Notes under the pieces: model-generated | The model's database searches: none | The model's input: only the letters and a program-made list of their open reading frames with translations | What the model was told of the DNA's origin: nothing | Shown: piece after piece, positions 1 through 9,150 of the stretch | Layout: each line of letters opens with the position of its first letter | How positions within the stretch are numbered: the first letter of the stretch is position 1 | Translations under genes and position numbers: made by a program | NCBI GenBank assembly: GCA_000237975.1 | Contig: CP003179.1 | Location: 930,001 to 994,000, forward strand | Direction: 5' to 3' | From: Sulfobacillus acidophilus DSM 10332 | GTDB lineage: Bacteria > Bacillota > Sulfobacillia > Sulfobacillales > Sulfobacillaceae | Length of the DNA stretch: 64,000 nucleotides

Positions 1-2
1 TG

Positions 3-1787
3 ATGCGGATTGGCCCTCATTTTACCGAAGGGATTGTCCATCGGCAGGATCCTTCCTTGATATTTTTCACCAATCCCCGCACCAATTATTTGACGGCGTT
101 GGTCATGGAGCGGGAGGCGACCGCGATTGCCGGGGCTTTTCAGCATCAGGTGGCGGTTAACGTGCTGCATTCGATCATGCAAAGCACGGGTCGACTACAA
201 TCGGCAAGCGAGCAAGCGGCAAAGGGTGCAATGGCGTTAGCGGAGGCGGCGCATGGGATCGCCCGTCGTACCGACCCGTGGGTTTCCGCAAGTCGCGCGT
301 TGGCGGTTGGCGCTGACGTTCTAGCGAATCAGACGTGTCTCTGGCAAGCCCAAGAACGGTTGTGGGGAACGTCTTTCGGGGATTGGCAGCAAGCGTACCA
401 GGCATGGACCGGTCAGCTTTTACCGTTGGACGGGGGGGCGGCCAATCTCGTTCATCAACTGGATCAAGTGGCCGAACAAACGGTCCCGTTAGCCACCACG
501 AGTGATCAATTGGCAGGAACCGCCGGCCAAGCCGCCCAATCGGCATCCCTAGCCCTGTCGCAAACCCAAGCACTGACTCGGATCGTGGCCGAAAATCATC
601 AGCTCGTCGCCAACCTCACGGCGTCGGTCGGGAGCGGCCAGGTCAATGCTCCGACCGTGGAGGCGCTCTTGGCTCAATTGACCAGCTCCGACCTGGCATT
701 AGAGACTGCGGTTGGCCAACTCGCGTCAACCCAAAGTCAGTGGGCGACGGCGACGCGTCAGATCGCCACCGATTCCCAGGTGTTGAGACAAAACGGCACC
801 TCCGTCAGTCAAGGGGTGAGTGCGGTCACGACGGCCCTCAAGACCTGGCAAGGGCAATTGACGGATTGGCAAAGCGGTGGACAAATACTCAGCCGTCAAT
901 CCGCCCGCCTTTTCAAGGGGAGCGCCGAGTTGTCGGAAGCGGCGGGGGGATTGGCCCGGGGAGCCGATAGCTGGGCTCGACAGGTACGTTCGTGGTCCGT
1001 AGACGGATCTCAATTGATGGCGGGATTGACCCGATGGCAAGGACAGGCTCAACAATGGTCCGGTGCGGTGGCGCACTTTCCCGAGGCGTTGTCGCACCTA
1101 TCCCTCACGTTGCCCCAGTTGACGGGCCCGTTTCGGGTGCGCCTAGTGTCGATCGCGAGCCGGGAAACCTACGGCAGCGGATTGGCCCCTTATTTTATCG
1201 GCCTTTCGCTTTGGGTAGGGGCTGTCGTAGCCACGGTGCTCATTCCCGGCGGATCCAAGGCCAAGGCGGGTTTGGTCCGACGCCTTTATTGGAGTGCGGG
1301 ATTGTCCTTGGCGCAAGCGGCACTCTTGGTTCTGGGGTTGGAGGCATTGTTGCCGTTTCATCCGGTTCATCCCTGGGCCTTTTTGGCCGCGATGGGCGGG
1401 ATTACCTTGGCGTGGTGGATCTTGGTGCGCGGTTTGGTGGAACATTTGGGCGATGCCGGTCGGATTGCCGCAATTGCCCTATTGGTTTTACAGTTGGCCG
1501 CCTCGAGCGGTACGTACCCCGTGCGCCTATCGCCAGGGTTCTTTCAAGTCATTCATCCCTGGTTGCCCATGACCTGGGCCATTCATTGGTTGCGGTATGC
1601 GATTAGCGGAGCCGCCCCGACCACGGTCGGTTCCAATGTTATTCGATTGGCCCTTTTGAGCGGTTTGAGCGGGGCTTTCATCCGATGGCTTCCGTGGCAG
1701 TGGCGGTTTGAAGCGCCGGTTCTGACGGGGTCATCGGCGGCCGCCGGTGAAAAAGGCCTTCCCCCGTCCGAGGTACAAAGTTTGTAA
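3..1787 (+). CDS. YhgE/Pip-like membrane protein, 5' end outside window
   Basis: This is the C-terminal 594 residues of a YhgE/Pip-family protein. The frame is open to the window edge and the first visible residues already match the inside of the extracytoplasmic domain, so the true start lies upstream. A long Gln/Ala/Ser-rich, helical and probably coiled-coil region fills about residues 30-360. It is followed by about five hydrophobic segments from roughly residue 395 onward, including the YG..APYF-LWVGA and LQLAASSGTYP-LPMTWAI-LR stretches typical of the family. Relatives take part in phage infection or in ABC-2-like or ESX-type export, and the substrate is usually unknown. Family assignment is firm and function is not. 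Confidence 0.8.
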   Translation: MRIGPHFTEGIVHRQDPSLIFFTNPRTNYLTALVMEREATAIAGAFQHQVAVNVLHSIMQSTGRLQSASEQAAKGAMALAEAAHGIARRTDPWVSASRALAVGADVLANQTCLWQAQERLWGTSFGDWQQAYQAWTGQLLPLDGGAANLVHQLDQVAEQTVPLATTSDQLAGTAGQAAQSASLALSQTQALTRIVAENHQLVANLTASVGSGQVNAPTVEALLAQLTSSDLALETAVGQLASTQSQWATATRQIATDSQVLRQNGTSVSQGVSAVTTALKTWQGQLTDWQSGGQILSRQSARLFKGSAELSEAAGGLARGADSWARQVRSWSVDGSQLMAGLTRWQGQAQQWSGAVAHFPEALSHLSLTLPQLTGPFRVRLVSIASRETYGSGLAPYFIGLSLWVGAVVATVLIPGGSKAKAGLVRRLYWSAGLSLAQAALLVLGLEALLPFHPVHPWAFLAAMGGITLAWWILVRGLVEHLGDAGRIAAIALLVLQLAASSGTYPVRLSPGFFQVIHPWLPMTWAIHWLRYAISGAAPTTVGSNVIRLALLSGLSGAFIRWLPWQWRFEAPVLTGSSAAAGEKGLPPSEVQSL

Positions 1788-1855
1788 AACCGTGATCCCG
1801 ATCACCATGTTGCCCGGCGGTCCGTGCATACTGAGAGCGAACAGGAGGGATCGTC

Positions 1856-3136
1856 ATGGCGGATCGCCCGGACGTCGGCAACATTTCCTACAAGCCCAGT
1901 GTCAATATTGCTCAAGCACCGAAGATTGTCGGTCCGATGCTGTTTTTTGTCACCGGTTGGGTCATTTTGGCTTGGGAGGCCGGATTGTTGGCGGCTTTAC
2001 GGGGGGATGTGGCGCGAGGGGCCTGGGGTAGCCCGGCAGTCATCGGACTCGTGCATGGCTTTACGCTGGGATTTTTGACGATGACCATGATCGGGGTACT
2101 GACCCAATGGGTGCCGGTCGTGTTTGATGTGCCGCCGATTCCCTTGTCCCGGATCTATTGGGTATGGGCCGTCTATACGACCGGCGTCATCCTTTTCGTG
2201 ACCGGCTTTCTCTGGCCGTTTCCGATAGCCCTGGCATCGGGGGGGATTTTGGTAGCGACCGCGATAACCGTCATGACCGTTTTCGTGGGCGGACAATTGC
2301 GGCGCTCTAAGCGGCCTGGGGATAGTATGCGCGGGGCTTTGGCGGTCAGCTTGGTCAGTCTGAACCTGGCCTGGATTCTGGGCCTGGGGATGGCTTTGGC
2401 CTGGGTGGGATGGTGGCCTTGGCCGCACTTTTTGACATGGCACCTGGTCACGGTATTAGTGGGGTGGGTCGGGTTGACCTTGCTGGCCGTGCAAATGAAA
2501 TTGGTGCCGATGTTTGCCATGGGCAAGATGGAGCGGGTATATCCGGCCGTGCCGGTTGTCTTGGCCTTTCTGGGGATCGGGGTCGGCTGGAGTTGGCCGT
2601 GGACCGGAACCGTCGGGCGGGAGTGGTCGGCCGCACTTTGGGGGGCATCCGGGTTAACCGCCGTAATCCAAGTGCTTTGGGTGATACGAACCGGGAAAAG
2701 TCCGAGCCGGGATCCCGTCTTTTGGGGCGTCTTCGTCGGATGGCTCGAATGGTTGTTGGCCGCTTACTGGGTTACGGCTCATCCCGTCTGGTCCGTCTTT
2801 CTCATGCTTTGGGGCGCATTCACCTTTGTCGCCACCTATCAATCCCGAATTTTGCCGTTTATCATCGCGTTAGCGATCGCCCGCAAGCTTCCGGGGCCGC
2901 CAGCCAAAGCGTTTTTTATGGCGCAAAGCTTTAATCCCCGGCGCAGTCTTTCGGTTTTAGCCGGGGCCAGTCTATTGGGCGCTTTGGCCATTCTCGACGG
3001 GTTACGGTATCATCGGGCCGAAGGGTTTTTCATCGCGGCCGGGGTGTTGGGGATGATGTTGATCGGGCACATCGGTCAATTGGCCCTGGGAATCCGGCGG
3101 GGACGCCGGGATCGGCGTGCGGTGCCAAAAGCATAA
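1856..3136 (+). CDS. polytopic membrane protein, NnrS / heme-copper oxidase subunit I-like
   Basis: The 426-residue product is almost entirely hydrophobic, with about 12 predicted membrane segments. Two His-containing segments (HGFTLGFLTMTMIGVLTQ near residue 65 and WHLVTVLVGWVGLTLLAVQ near residue 200) resemble the helix-plus-His pattern of NnrS and stand-alone heme-copper subunit-I-like proteins. The start is the ATG at 1856, preceded by AGGAGGG. No oxidase subunit II or III lies next to it, so a respiratory role is inference. It may bind heme or act in nitric-oxide or copper stress. A stable hairpin follows the stop codon. Confidence 0.6.
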   Translation: MADRPDVGNISYKPSVNIAQAPKIVGPMLFFVTGWVILAWEAGLLAALRGDVARGAWGSPAVIGLVHGFTLGFLTMTMIGVLTQWVPVVFDVPPIPLSRIYWVWAVYTTGVILFVTGFLWPFPIALASGGILVATAITVMTVFVGGQLRRSKRPGDSMRGALAVSLVSLNLAWILGLGMALAWVGWWPWPHFLTWHLVTVLVGWVGLTLLAVQMKLVPMFAMGKMERVYPAVPVVLAFLGIGVGWSWPWTGTVGREWSAALWGASGLTAVIQVLWVIRTGKSPSRDPVFWGVFVGWLEWLLAAYWVTAHPVWSVFLMLWGAFTFVATYQSRILPFIIALAIARKLPGPPAKAFFMAQSFNPRRSLSVLAGASLLGALAILDGLRYHRAEGFFIAAGVLGMMLIGHIGQLALGIRRGRRDRRAVPKA

Positions 3137-3162
3137 TCCGCCTGGCGGGGACCAGGCGGATT
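3135..3162. terminator. intergenic hairpin between convergent genes
   Basis: A perfect 11-bp inverted repeat (AATCCGCCTGG / CCAGGCGGATT, 6-nt loop) begins within the stop codon of the upstream gene. No T-run follows directly on either strand, although one occurs about 15 nt downstream on the plus strand. It probably serves as a transcript end or mRNA-end stabiliser for both converging genes. Confidence 0.65.
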
Positions 3163-3184
3163 CCGGAGAGACGGCTTTCGTTTT

Positions 3185-4723
3185 TTAACGCAGGCTATTT
3201 TGTAACATCGGCCAAACCCCCGAGTCTTCTTCCCCTAAGTCCCACAAAGCCACGCCGCCTAAGTGGTTTTGAGAGACCAAAGCCACTTTAAATGCTTCGC
3301 TATAGCTGTCCTCAAACCATACGGTGTGGGTTACGCCGTCGGCAGTGTAGGTGATAGTGGGTTCGTCGGTTGTTCCCCCGACCCAACGGTATCCATATTG
3401 GTTCACTAGCGCCAAGGCTTGGTTGTCGCTGATTTCGGCGTTGCCTGCGGATGACCAGTCATAGCCGTAACCCGCCAAACCCACTAAAATTTTAGAGGAT
3501 GGGATTGTGGCCTCGGCGTATTGAACGATGGCCGAAACCCAATTCATGGGGGCGACAGGTCCTGGAGACCCGGTATTGTCATGGTCGTCATACGTCATCA
3601 AATCGACATAATCCGCCGCCGCGCCCAAGGTGCGATAGTCATAGACGTGATAGCCGTTGGCATCGCTGGTGCGAGGGCCGACCGAGACAATCAATTTCTT
3701 TCCGGCTTGATGGAGACCGGCGGCCAAATCGGTGACAAATGCGTTGAGCCCCGATTCATCCGCATTGTTCAACGACTCAAAGTCGATATTCAATCCGTCA
3801 TATCCTTGGGTCGTGGTGAGGTTAATCAACGTTTGCACATCTTGTTGCATGATGGACGAATTCGTCAGCATCGTATCATTGCCGTACCCGTTAATGACCA
3901 TCGGGTAGACCCCAATCTGGTGATCATGGCACCAGGTGGTAACCGTCGATTCATTTTGCCCGAGATTATGCAAGGATCCGTCCGGTCGGATGGAATACCA
4001 AAAGGGGGCGATAGCGGTAATTTGACTGGCGTGGGCAATCAAATCTTGCTGGGCCGCGCTGCTCGGAACGTAATAACCTAAGACCATCGGCGAAGCCGGA
4101 GAAGCGCTGGCGGCCGGAACGGTCGACGAGGAAGGCGTGCCGGTGTTGGCCGGCGGCGATGAGGGCGAGGAGGCCGGCGGCTTAGGATTTAATGCCGCTT
4201 GGATCGCCTGAACGGTTGCCGGGGTCGCCATGCCGGTGACCCCAAGTCCTTGATGGGCTTGAAAAGCGCGAACGGCAACCACGGTCGCATCGTTAAACAC
4301 GCCGTCGGCGGCCCCGGCGTAATATCCGAGCCGACCGAGGTCTTGTTGGAGCGTGACGACGCTTTGGCCCGCATCCAAAAACCGCAGCGTCTGATTGCCA
4401 AGGGGTCCCGTTACGGGAATAAATGCGGTGCGTAGGGAATGGGCCAAACTCTGATCGGTCAACGGCCCCACAATCCCGTCCACGACTAGCTGATGATTTC
4501 GTTGATAGGCTTTAACGGCGGATTCGGTGGTGAGAGAAAAGGTTCCGGTGATTCCGCCGGGATGATAGCCCAAATCTTGTAATTCCTGTTGCAAAACGGA
4601 CACGGAAGGCCCGTGACTTCCCCGGGCTAGTAGGGAGACGGCCCAGGTGTTGGGGGCTAATAACCAGGCCGGTAAAAGGGCGAGCGTGATCGCGAAGAGC
4701 CCGCGTCGAGGAACTGATGGCAT
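3185..4723 (-). CDS. secreted peptidoglycan-binding GH18 protein
   Basis: The 512-residue product starts with a signal peptide (basic start, hydrophobic core, cleavage near residue 28). Two PG_binding_1 repeats follow at about residues 30-90 and 105-170, then a Pro/Ser/Thr linker and a GH18 TIM barrel from about residue 210 to the end. The barrel keeps the catalytic DGLNIDFE signature (DxxDxE) and the SILVGLAGYGYDW and GVALWDLGEED stretches. This architecture matches spore cortex or germination enzymes of the YaaH/SleL type and other cell-wall N-acetylglucosaminidases. It would act outside the membrane on peptidoglycan. The exact substrate and any spore role are inferred. Confidence 0.85.
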   Translation of the reverse strand: MPSVPRRGLFAITLALLPAWLLAPNTWAVSLLARGSHGPSVSVLQQELQDLGYHPGGITGTFSLTTESAVKAYQRNHQLVVDGIVGPLTDQSLAHSLRTAFIPVTGPLGNQTLRFLDAGQSVVTLQQDLGRLGYYAGAADGVFNDATVVAVRAFQAHQGLGVTGMATPATVQAIQAALNPKPPASSPSSPPANTGTPSSSTVPAASASPASPMVLGYYVPSSAAQQDLIAHASQITAIAPFWYSIRPDGSLHNLGQNESTVTTWCHDHQIGVYPMVINGYGNDTMLTNSSIMQQDVQTLINLTTTQGYDGLNIDFESLNNADESGLNAFVTDLAAGLHQAGKKLIVSVGPRTSDANGYHVYDYRTLGAAADYVDLMTYDDHDNTGSPGPVAPMNWVSAIVQYAEATIPSSKILVGLAGYGYDWSSAGNAEISDNQALALVNQYGYRWVGGTTDEPTITYTADGVTHTVWFEDSYSEAFKVALVSQNHLGGVALWDLGEEDSGVWPMLQNSLR

Positions 4724-5221
4724 AGAGATGAAACCCTTTCCTGTTATTGCCTCCGGAGTTAGCTTACGGGTTAGGCAACAGGAAAATTGCCCGGTCTTTG
4801 ACCTTCACCCCCAATGAGGATCCTCCGTATTTCCGAGCATCGGAAAATTCGGCGTGGGTTGGACACCCTTATGATAAGGAGATGGGGGTTTTGTGTCAGA
4901 TGGGGTATGGGGCGCCCAGCCGCCGGCGATGACAAATTTCCCCGATATCCCCTCTTTTTTACCCATCCGGGAAATCTTTTGGGCTATTGGAAATTCTTTC
5001 GCGGTCAGGATTCTTTGGCATTTTAGATTCTCGTTATCGTCGAATCGTCGGCTATTGTCGGGTCATGGAGATGCGATCGGTCAAGTCGAGCATGGGCCGT
5101 TGTCGTAGGGCGGAATATTGCCGGGAAATATGACCTGTTCGAATAAGGCCGGCTTCTCTCTCAAAACGGGTGATAAACTTAAGATTTTTTCCGGCTCTGC
5201 GTCGCGCTTTATGACAAAAGA
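4724..5221. other. intergenic region without recognised gene
   Basis: This stretch lies between the divergently transcribed GH18 gene and the glp operon. Short reading frames are present but have neither convincing ribosome binding sites nor recognisable products. I see no repeat or RNA motif in it beyond AT-rich patches that could carry the GH18 promoter. The glp promoter and attenuator lie immediately after it. Confidence 0.5.
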
Positions 5222-5250
5222 TTGCAGAAAACTCGTTGAGGATCGATAAT
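5222..5250 (+). promoter_or_regulatory. candidate sigma-A promoter of the glp operon
   Basis: TTGCAG (5222-5227) and GATAAT (5245-5250) are separated by exactly 17 nt. A transcript from here would start around 5257 and run through the terminator hairpin at 5299-5332 before glpA. Confidence 0.6.
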
Positions 5251-5298
5251 AGAAATCAGTTCAAGAATATCACGTCTTTGCCGGGATGAGACAAGGAG

Positions 5299-5332
5299 AA
5301 CCTGGCAACGCTGCCGCGTTGCGAGGTTTTTT
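5299..5332 (+). terminator. leader attenuator before glpA, probable GlpP target
   Basis: A 13-position stem (5299-5311 with 5316-5328, one G/G mismatch, TGCC loop) runs directly into a T-rich tract. It lies between the promoter and the glpA ribosome binding site. It has every feature of an intrinsic terminator, yet it sits in front of the operon rather than behind it. In Bacillus, GlpP with glycerol-3-phosphate antiterminates such a hairpin ahead of glpD, and a glpP gene is present four genes downstream. The GlpP link is therefore strongly suggested but not shown. Confidence 0.8.
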
Positions 5333-5350
5333 CTTTTGGGAGGGGTAACC

Positions 5351-6823
5351 ATGGTGGTGGTCATTGGAGCCGGTGCCACCGGATTAGGGGTTGCCTGGGA
5401 TTTGACGTTACGGGGGATCCCGGTCACTGTGATTGACCAAGGCGACATCGGCCATGGCACGTCCGGGCGCTTTCATGGTCTTTTACACAGTGGGGGTCGT
5501 TACGTCGTGACGGATCCTCCGGCGGCACGCGACTGTTATGAAGAGAGCCGGATTCTGACACGCATTTTCCCGGGGGCGGTCATACCCACCGGGGGCGTGT
5601 TTGTAGCCGTGCAGAATGAGGATCTCGCGTTTCAAGAGCTGTGGCTCAAAGGCTGCCAAAGGGCGTCCATTCCGGTCCGGGAACTGTCGCCGGCGGCCCT
5701 ACGGCAGAAAATCCCCGATTTGACGTCCGCCGTACAATCCGCCTTTCAGGTGCCGGACGGGGTATTGGAAGGCTTTACGGTGCTGTTTCGATTGGCACGC
5801 CATATTGAGGCGGCGGGAGGCCAAATTTGGCGGCAAACACGGGTTGAGGCGATTCGCATGGTCAATGGACGGGTCAGTGGGGTGGTAATCCGCACCCGGC
5901 AGGATGACCGGCGGGATATCGCCTGTCAAGCGGTGGTCAATGCCGCCGGACCTTGGGCGGGAGACATTTCTCGGTTATTGAAGGATCCGCTGAGGATGAA
6001 TTTGGCGGCCGGTATGATGATCATTTTTGCCCATCGGCGCGTACCGTTGGTGGTTAATCGACTGCGCCATCCCGGCGACGGGGATATTTTGGTGCCGCAT
6101 GGGCGTACGGTCATTTGGGGGACAACCGATGTGCCGCAAGAACGTCCGGATCCGCCCCGACCGACTCGGGAGGAGGCACGGCGTCTCATCCACCTCGGCG
6201 AGGCATTGTTCCCCGAGATGGGCCAATGGCGCGTATTACGGGCCTTTACGGGAGTACGGCCGCTGTACCACCCGGGGGCGGTGGGGGATGCTCGCGAAAT
6301 TTCGCGCGATTTTACCGTGATTGATCATTTGGCTCAGGGGGGACCGGAAGGGGCCTTTTCCGTAGTCGGCGGCAAATGGACCACTTTTCGGTTGATGGCG
6401 GAACGGGTCGCTGATCAGGTGGCACGGTATCTGTCCGTGGACCAAAAGTCTCGCACCCGGGATGTGGTTCTCCGGCCGACGGAAGATCATCAAGCCCGGT
6501 CGGCCGGTCCTCTGGTGTGCGAATGCGAGGGCGTATCGGTAAGCGCCTGGGGCGACGGCGCGGCACCGCTTGATCACCGTCGACTCCGGTCGTGGTTTGG
6601 TATGGGGCCTTGTCAAGGCACGTTGTGTGCCCATCGGGCGACCGGACTGAGAGCTCGGGAGGTCGAACCCCATCAAGCATTGGCCGAGTTACGGGCTTTT
6701 CGGGAGGAGCGGATGGCCGGGATGCGGCCTGTCGACTGGGGCGATAACGCACGACAATATGCGTTGTTAGAGGCCGTTCGGCAACAGACCTATGCCGAGA
6801 TGGAGGAAGCGGACGATGCGTAA
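5351..6823 (+). CDS. glpA: anaerobic-type glycerol-3-phosphate dehydrogenase subunit A
   Basis: This FAD enzyme oxidises sn-glycerol-3-phosphate to dihydroxyacetone phosphate and feeds electrons to GlpB and GlpC. The 490-residue product opens with the dinucleotide-binding stretch VVVIGAGATGLGVAWDL. It carries the DAO-fold motif HGTSGRFHGLLHSGGRY and ends with a BFD-like [2Fe-2S] domain (CECE, then GMGPCQGTLCAHRA), which separates GlpA from aerobic GlpD. The ATG at 5351 is chosen because GGGAGGGG lies just upstream. An in-frame TTG at 5336 is too close to the terminator and lacks a binding site. The gene overlaps glpB by 8 bp. Confidence 0.92.
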   Translation: MVVVIGAGATGLGVAWDLTLRGIPVTVIDQGDIGHGTSGRFHGLLHSGGRYVVTDPPAARDCYEESRILTRIFPGAVIPTGGVFVAVQNEDLAFQELWLKGCQRASIPVRELSPAALRQKIPDLTSAVQSAFQVPDGVLEGFTVLFRLARHIEAAGGQIWRQTRVEAIRMVNGRVSGVVIRTRQDDRRDIACQAVVNAAGPWAGDISRLLKDPLRMNLAAGMMIIFAHRRVPLVVNRLRHPGDGDILVPHGRTVIWGTTDVPQERPDPPRPTREEARRLIHLGEALFPEMGQWRVLRAFTGVRPLYHPGAVGDAREISRDFTVIDHLAQGGPEGAFSVVGGKWTTFRLMAERVADQVARYLSVDQKSRTRDVVLRPTEDHQARSAGPLVCECEGVSVSAWGDGAAPLDHRRLRSWFGMGPCQGTLCAHRATGLRAREVEPHQALAELRAFREERMAGMRPVDWGDNARQYALLEAVRQQTYAEMEEADDA

Positions 6824-7955
6824 GGCGGTCGTCGTGGGATGGGGGCCGGCCGGGTACTTGACAGCCCTTCTCTTGGCGGAATCGGGAGTGCAGGTGACAT
6901 TGGTCGGAGATGCCGTCGGCTCCTGGCCGCTTTGGGGAGGAGCCTGGGATTTTCGCAACCGGGACGATCAAGGTCGCTGGGTTGTACGCCCCCAGGTCGC
7001 TTGGCAAGGGGTTGGGGCCCAGCATCCTTTTGCCCGTTGGACTCCCACCGTATGGGAACGCGCCTGGACTGTCTTTCATGATGTGATGATGCGCTGGTCG
7101 ATACCGTTTGAGGGGGGAGGCGACAAAAATCATTGGACCCTGACGGCGTTAGGGCGGCCTAAACGCTGCTATTGGGTACCCGCTTGGCAATGGATAACGG
7201 ATGAATGGACTCCTTTGACGGTTGTTCGGTTACCGGAGTTCCTGGATTTTCCGGTGGAATTATGGTCCGAAACGTACACCCGGCAAACAGGGCAACCTCT
7301 TGACATACGGGAATTGCCCAAACCTCCGGGATGGCGAGCCGATTGGACTAGCCTCCGTTGGGCCCGATTTTTCGATCAACCGGACGGCCAAGGGTGGTTA
7401 GAAGAGACCATGAGTCGGCTCGGCCCTTGGCGGTATCCGGCGGTCTTTCCTGGAGTGCTCGGGCGGGATGACACCATGTCGCTGATTCGTCGACTGGAAC
7501 GCGTCACCGGTCAACCGGTGCGGGAGATTCCCTTGGGTCCGCCCGCACTGGGGGGGATTCGTATCGAGCGGAAATTGAAAACCGGCCTTTCGGCGCGAGG
7601 GGTTATCTCGATCAGTGGCCGAGTCGTCGCCTATTCCCCCGCCGGAGCCGTGACGTTGGCCGATGGCCGGGTCCTTCACGGTGAGGGCGTCGTTTGGGCT
7701 ACCGGCGGTATTTTAGGCGGGGGGATCACGGTTCAGGTGGATGGCCAATTGCTCGATTCCGCCACGGGCGAGGTACTAACAGAGGCAGGCCGGCGGCGGT
7801 GGGGGCCATATGAACGGGTGGCAGGTCGACAGTTGGCCGGTTGTAATCCCGACCGCCATGGGGATGGCGGGGCGGTGACCTGGGCATCCGCTCTTTGGAC
7901 GGCGGCAAGTTTCGTGAGTAAGGAGGAGGCTTATGTGGCCCCATTTGGCCTATGA
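6816..7955 (+). CDS. glpB: glycerol-3-phosphate dehydrogenase subunit B-like flavoprotein
   Basis: The 379-residue product begins with an FAD-binding Rossmann motif (VVVGWGPAGYLTALLLAESG) and ends with a second flavin-contact region (GVVWATGGILGGG). Its position between glpA and glpC identifies it as GlpB. Sequence drift from the enterobacterial protein is large and it is about 40 residues shorter. In the family, GlpB joins GlpA to the membrane-anchoring iron-sulfur subunit. The ATG at 6816 follows GGAGGAAG and overlaps glpA by 8 bp. The 3' end overlaps glpC by 23 bp, so the three genes are translationally coupled. Confidence 0.82.
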   Translation: MRKAVVVGWGPAGYLTALLLAESGVQVTLVGDAVGSWPLWGGAWDFRNRDDQGRWVVRPQVAWQGVGAQHPFARWTPTVWERAWTVFHDVMMRWSIPFEGGGDKNHWTLTALGRPKRCYWVPAWQWITDEWTPLTVVRLPEFLDFPVELWSETYTRQTGQPLDIRELPKPPGWRADWTSLRWARFFDQPDGQGWLEETMSRLGPWRYPAVFPGVLGRDDTMSLIRRLERVTGQPVREIPLGPPALGGIRIERKLKTGLSARGVISISGRVVAYSPAGAVTLADGRVLHGEGVVWATGGILGGGITVQVDGQLLDSATGEVLTEAGRRRWGPYERVAGRQLAGCNPDRHGDGGAVTWASALWTAASFVSKEEAYVAPFGL

Positions 7956-9150
7956 TGCGTGCCTGAAATGTCAAATCTGCCTATCGGCCTGTCCGGTCTA
8001 TTGGGTCGAGGACGACTTTCCTGGGCCGAAAGCCGCCGGACCCGATTGGTACCGCCGGGCAGAAGCCGGCGACGATACCCCGTTGCCGCATGTCGATGAT
8101 TGTACTTTTTGTCAGTTATGTGAGGAGGCGTGTCCGGCCGACGTGCCGATTGCCCATTTAATTGCCGAACATAAGGCACGCCTATCCAAATCCGGCCGGA
8201 TGCGCATGCGGGATTTTATCTTGAAGCGGCCCCACTGGGTGGCGCGTTATCCTCGGTTGGGCCACATACGGGGGGCTGTGGCCGAGTGGATGGGACTTTC
8301 TCGTCAGAGCCGACGTCCCCGTATCTATCGCCAACGGACGGCTACGCGTTCGACGGTTCGGCCTCCGGTACAAGGGCGGGTGGGACTCTTTATCGATTGT
8401 TTCAATCGGGGGTATGATGAAGTCGTCATTGCGCGAGCCGAGGCTCTGCTGAATCTGTGGGGATATGAGGTAATCCGCTTACCTGCCGAATTCCGGTGCT
8501 GTGGGGCCGCCGCCTATGCCGGCGGAGATTCGGCCTTAGCCCGACGATTGGGCCACGAGACGGCCCTGGCTATCGAATCCGTAGTTCGCCGGGAGAAGCC
8601 GAGTGTCTTGGTCACCTTAAATGCGACCTGTGACGGGACATTGCGGGACGAATGGCCGACCTATTACGGCTTGTCGATATCACTTCCGGTCATCCCGTTT
8701 GAAGAGTTCGCTTGGGAAAAGGCGCCGCAAGAATTTTGGGCGGTGCTGCGACGGGCCGCTCCCGAAACGAGTCTGACCCATACCACCTGTCGGGGACAGG
8801 TGGCACGCGGGAACGGTTTGTTGTCCGCTTTAGCCAAACGCGCCGGATGGGAGGCGGTTCATTTACCCATAAGCTGTTGCGGAGCCGCCGGGAGTTATGC
8901 ATTTAAAGCGGAACATGACGCTACGGCCCATCGGTTGGCCGAGGCGGCTCTTCCCGCGGTCTCCCGGGACCCGTCGTTTTTAATGGTAGACAGTGGCACC
9001 TGTGCCGTACATTTGCAACAGGTCCTGGGAATCGTCGCGCGGCACCCCGCGTACTGGCTTTACGAACGCTATCAAGAAGGGATGAAAGAGAATGACGGAA
9101 CCCCGAAGGCGCTCAATGCCGACCATCATTCCGGCGCTCCGTCGGCTTGA
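7933..9150 (+). CDS. glpC: glycerol-3-phosphate dehydrogenase iron-sulfur subunit C
   Basis: The 405-residue product has two N-terminal 4Fe-4S motifs (CLKCQICLSACPV and CTFCQLCEEACPADVP). Two CCG domains follow, with the diagnostic CCGAAAYAGG and CCGAAGSYAF stretches that bind a further cluster in heterodisulfide-reductase-like and GlpC-like proteins. It would pass electrons from GlpAB to the quinone pool. The start at 7933 lies inside the end of glpB behind a GGAGGAGG site. Its 3' end overlaps glpP by 59 bp. Confidence 0.9.
   Translation: MWPHLAYDACLKCQICLSACPVYWVEDDFPGPKAAGPDWYRRAEAGDDTPLPHVDDCTFCQLCEEACPADVPIAHLIAEHKARLSKSGRMRMRDFILKRPHWVARYPRLGHIRGAVAEWMGLSRQSRRPRIYRQRTATRSTVRPPVQGRVGLFIDCFNRGYDEVVIARAEALLNLWGYEVIRLPAEFRCCGAAAYAGGDSALARRLGHETALAIESVVRREKPSVLVTLNATCDGTLRDEWPTYYGLSISLPVIPFEEFAWEKAPQEFWAVLRRAAPETSLTHTTCRGQVARGNGLLSALAKRAGWEAVHLPISCCGAAGSYAFKAEHDATAHRLAEAALPAVSRDPSFLMVDSGTCAVHLQQVLGIVARHPAYWLYERYQEGMKENDGTPKALNADHHSGAPSA

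Noticed and set aside
992-1606. 204-residue plus-strand frame inside the YhgE-like gene
   Set aside because: It overlaps a strong membrane-protein match in another frame and is Gly/Arg-rich without motif.
4747-5108. Short plus-strand frames in the 4.7-5.2 kb gap
   Set aside because: They are 60-71 codons, overlap each other in different frames, and lack ribosome sites and recognisable products.
6312-7133. 273-residue minus-strand frame opposite glpA/glpB
   Set aside because: It lies wholly opposite two well-identified genes, is Pro/Arg-rich and resembles no family. It is a GC-driven shadow.
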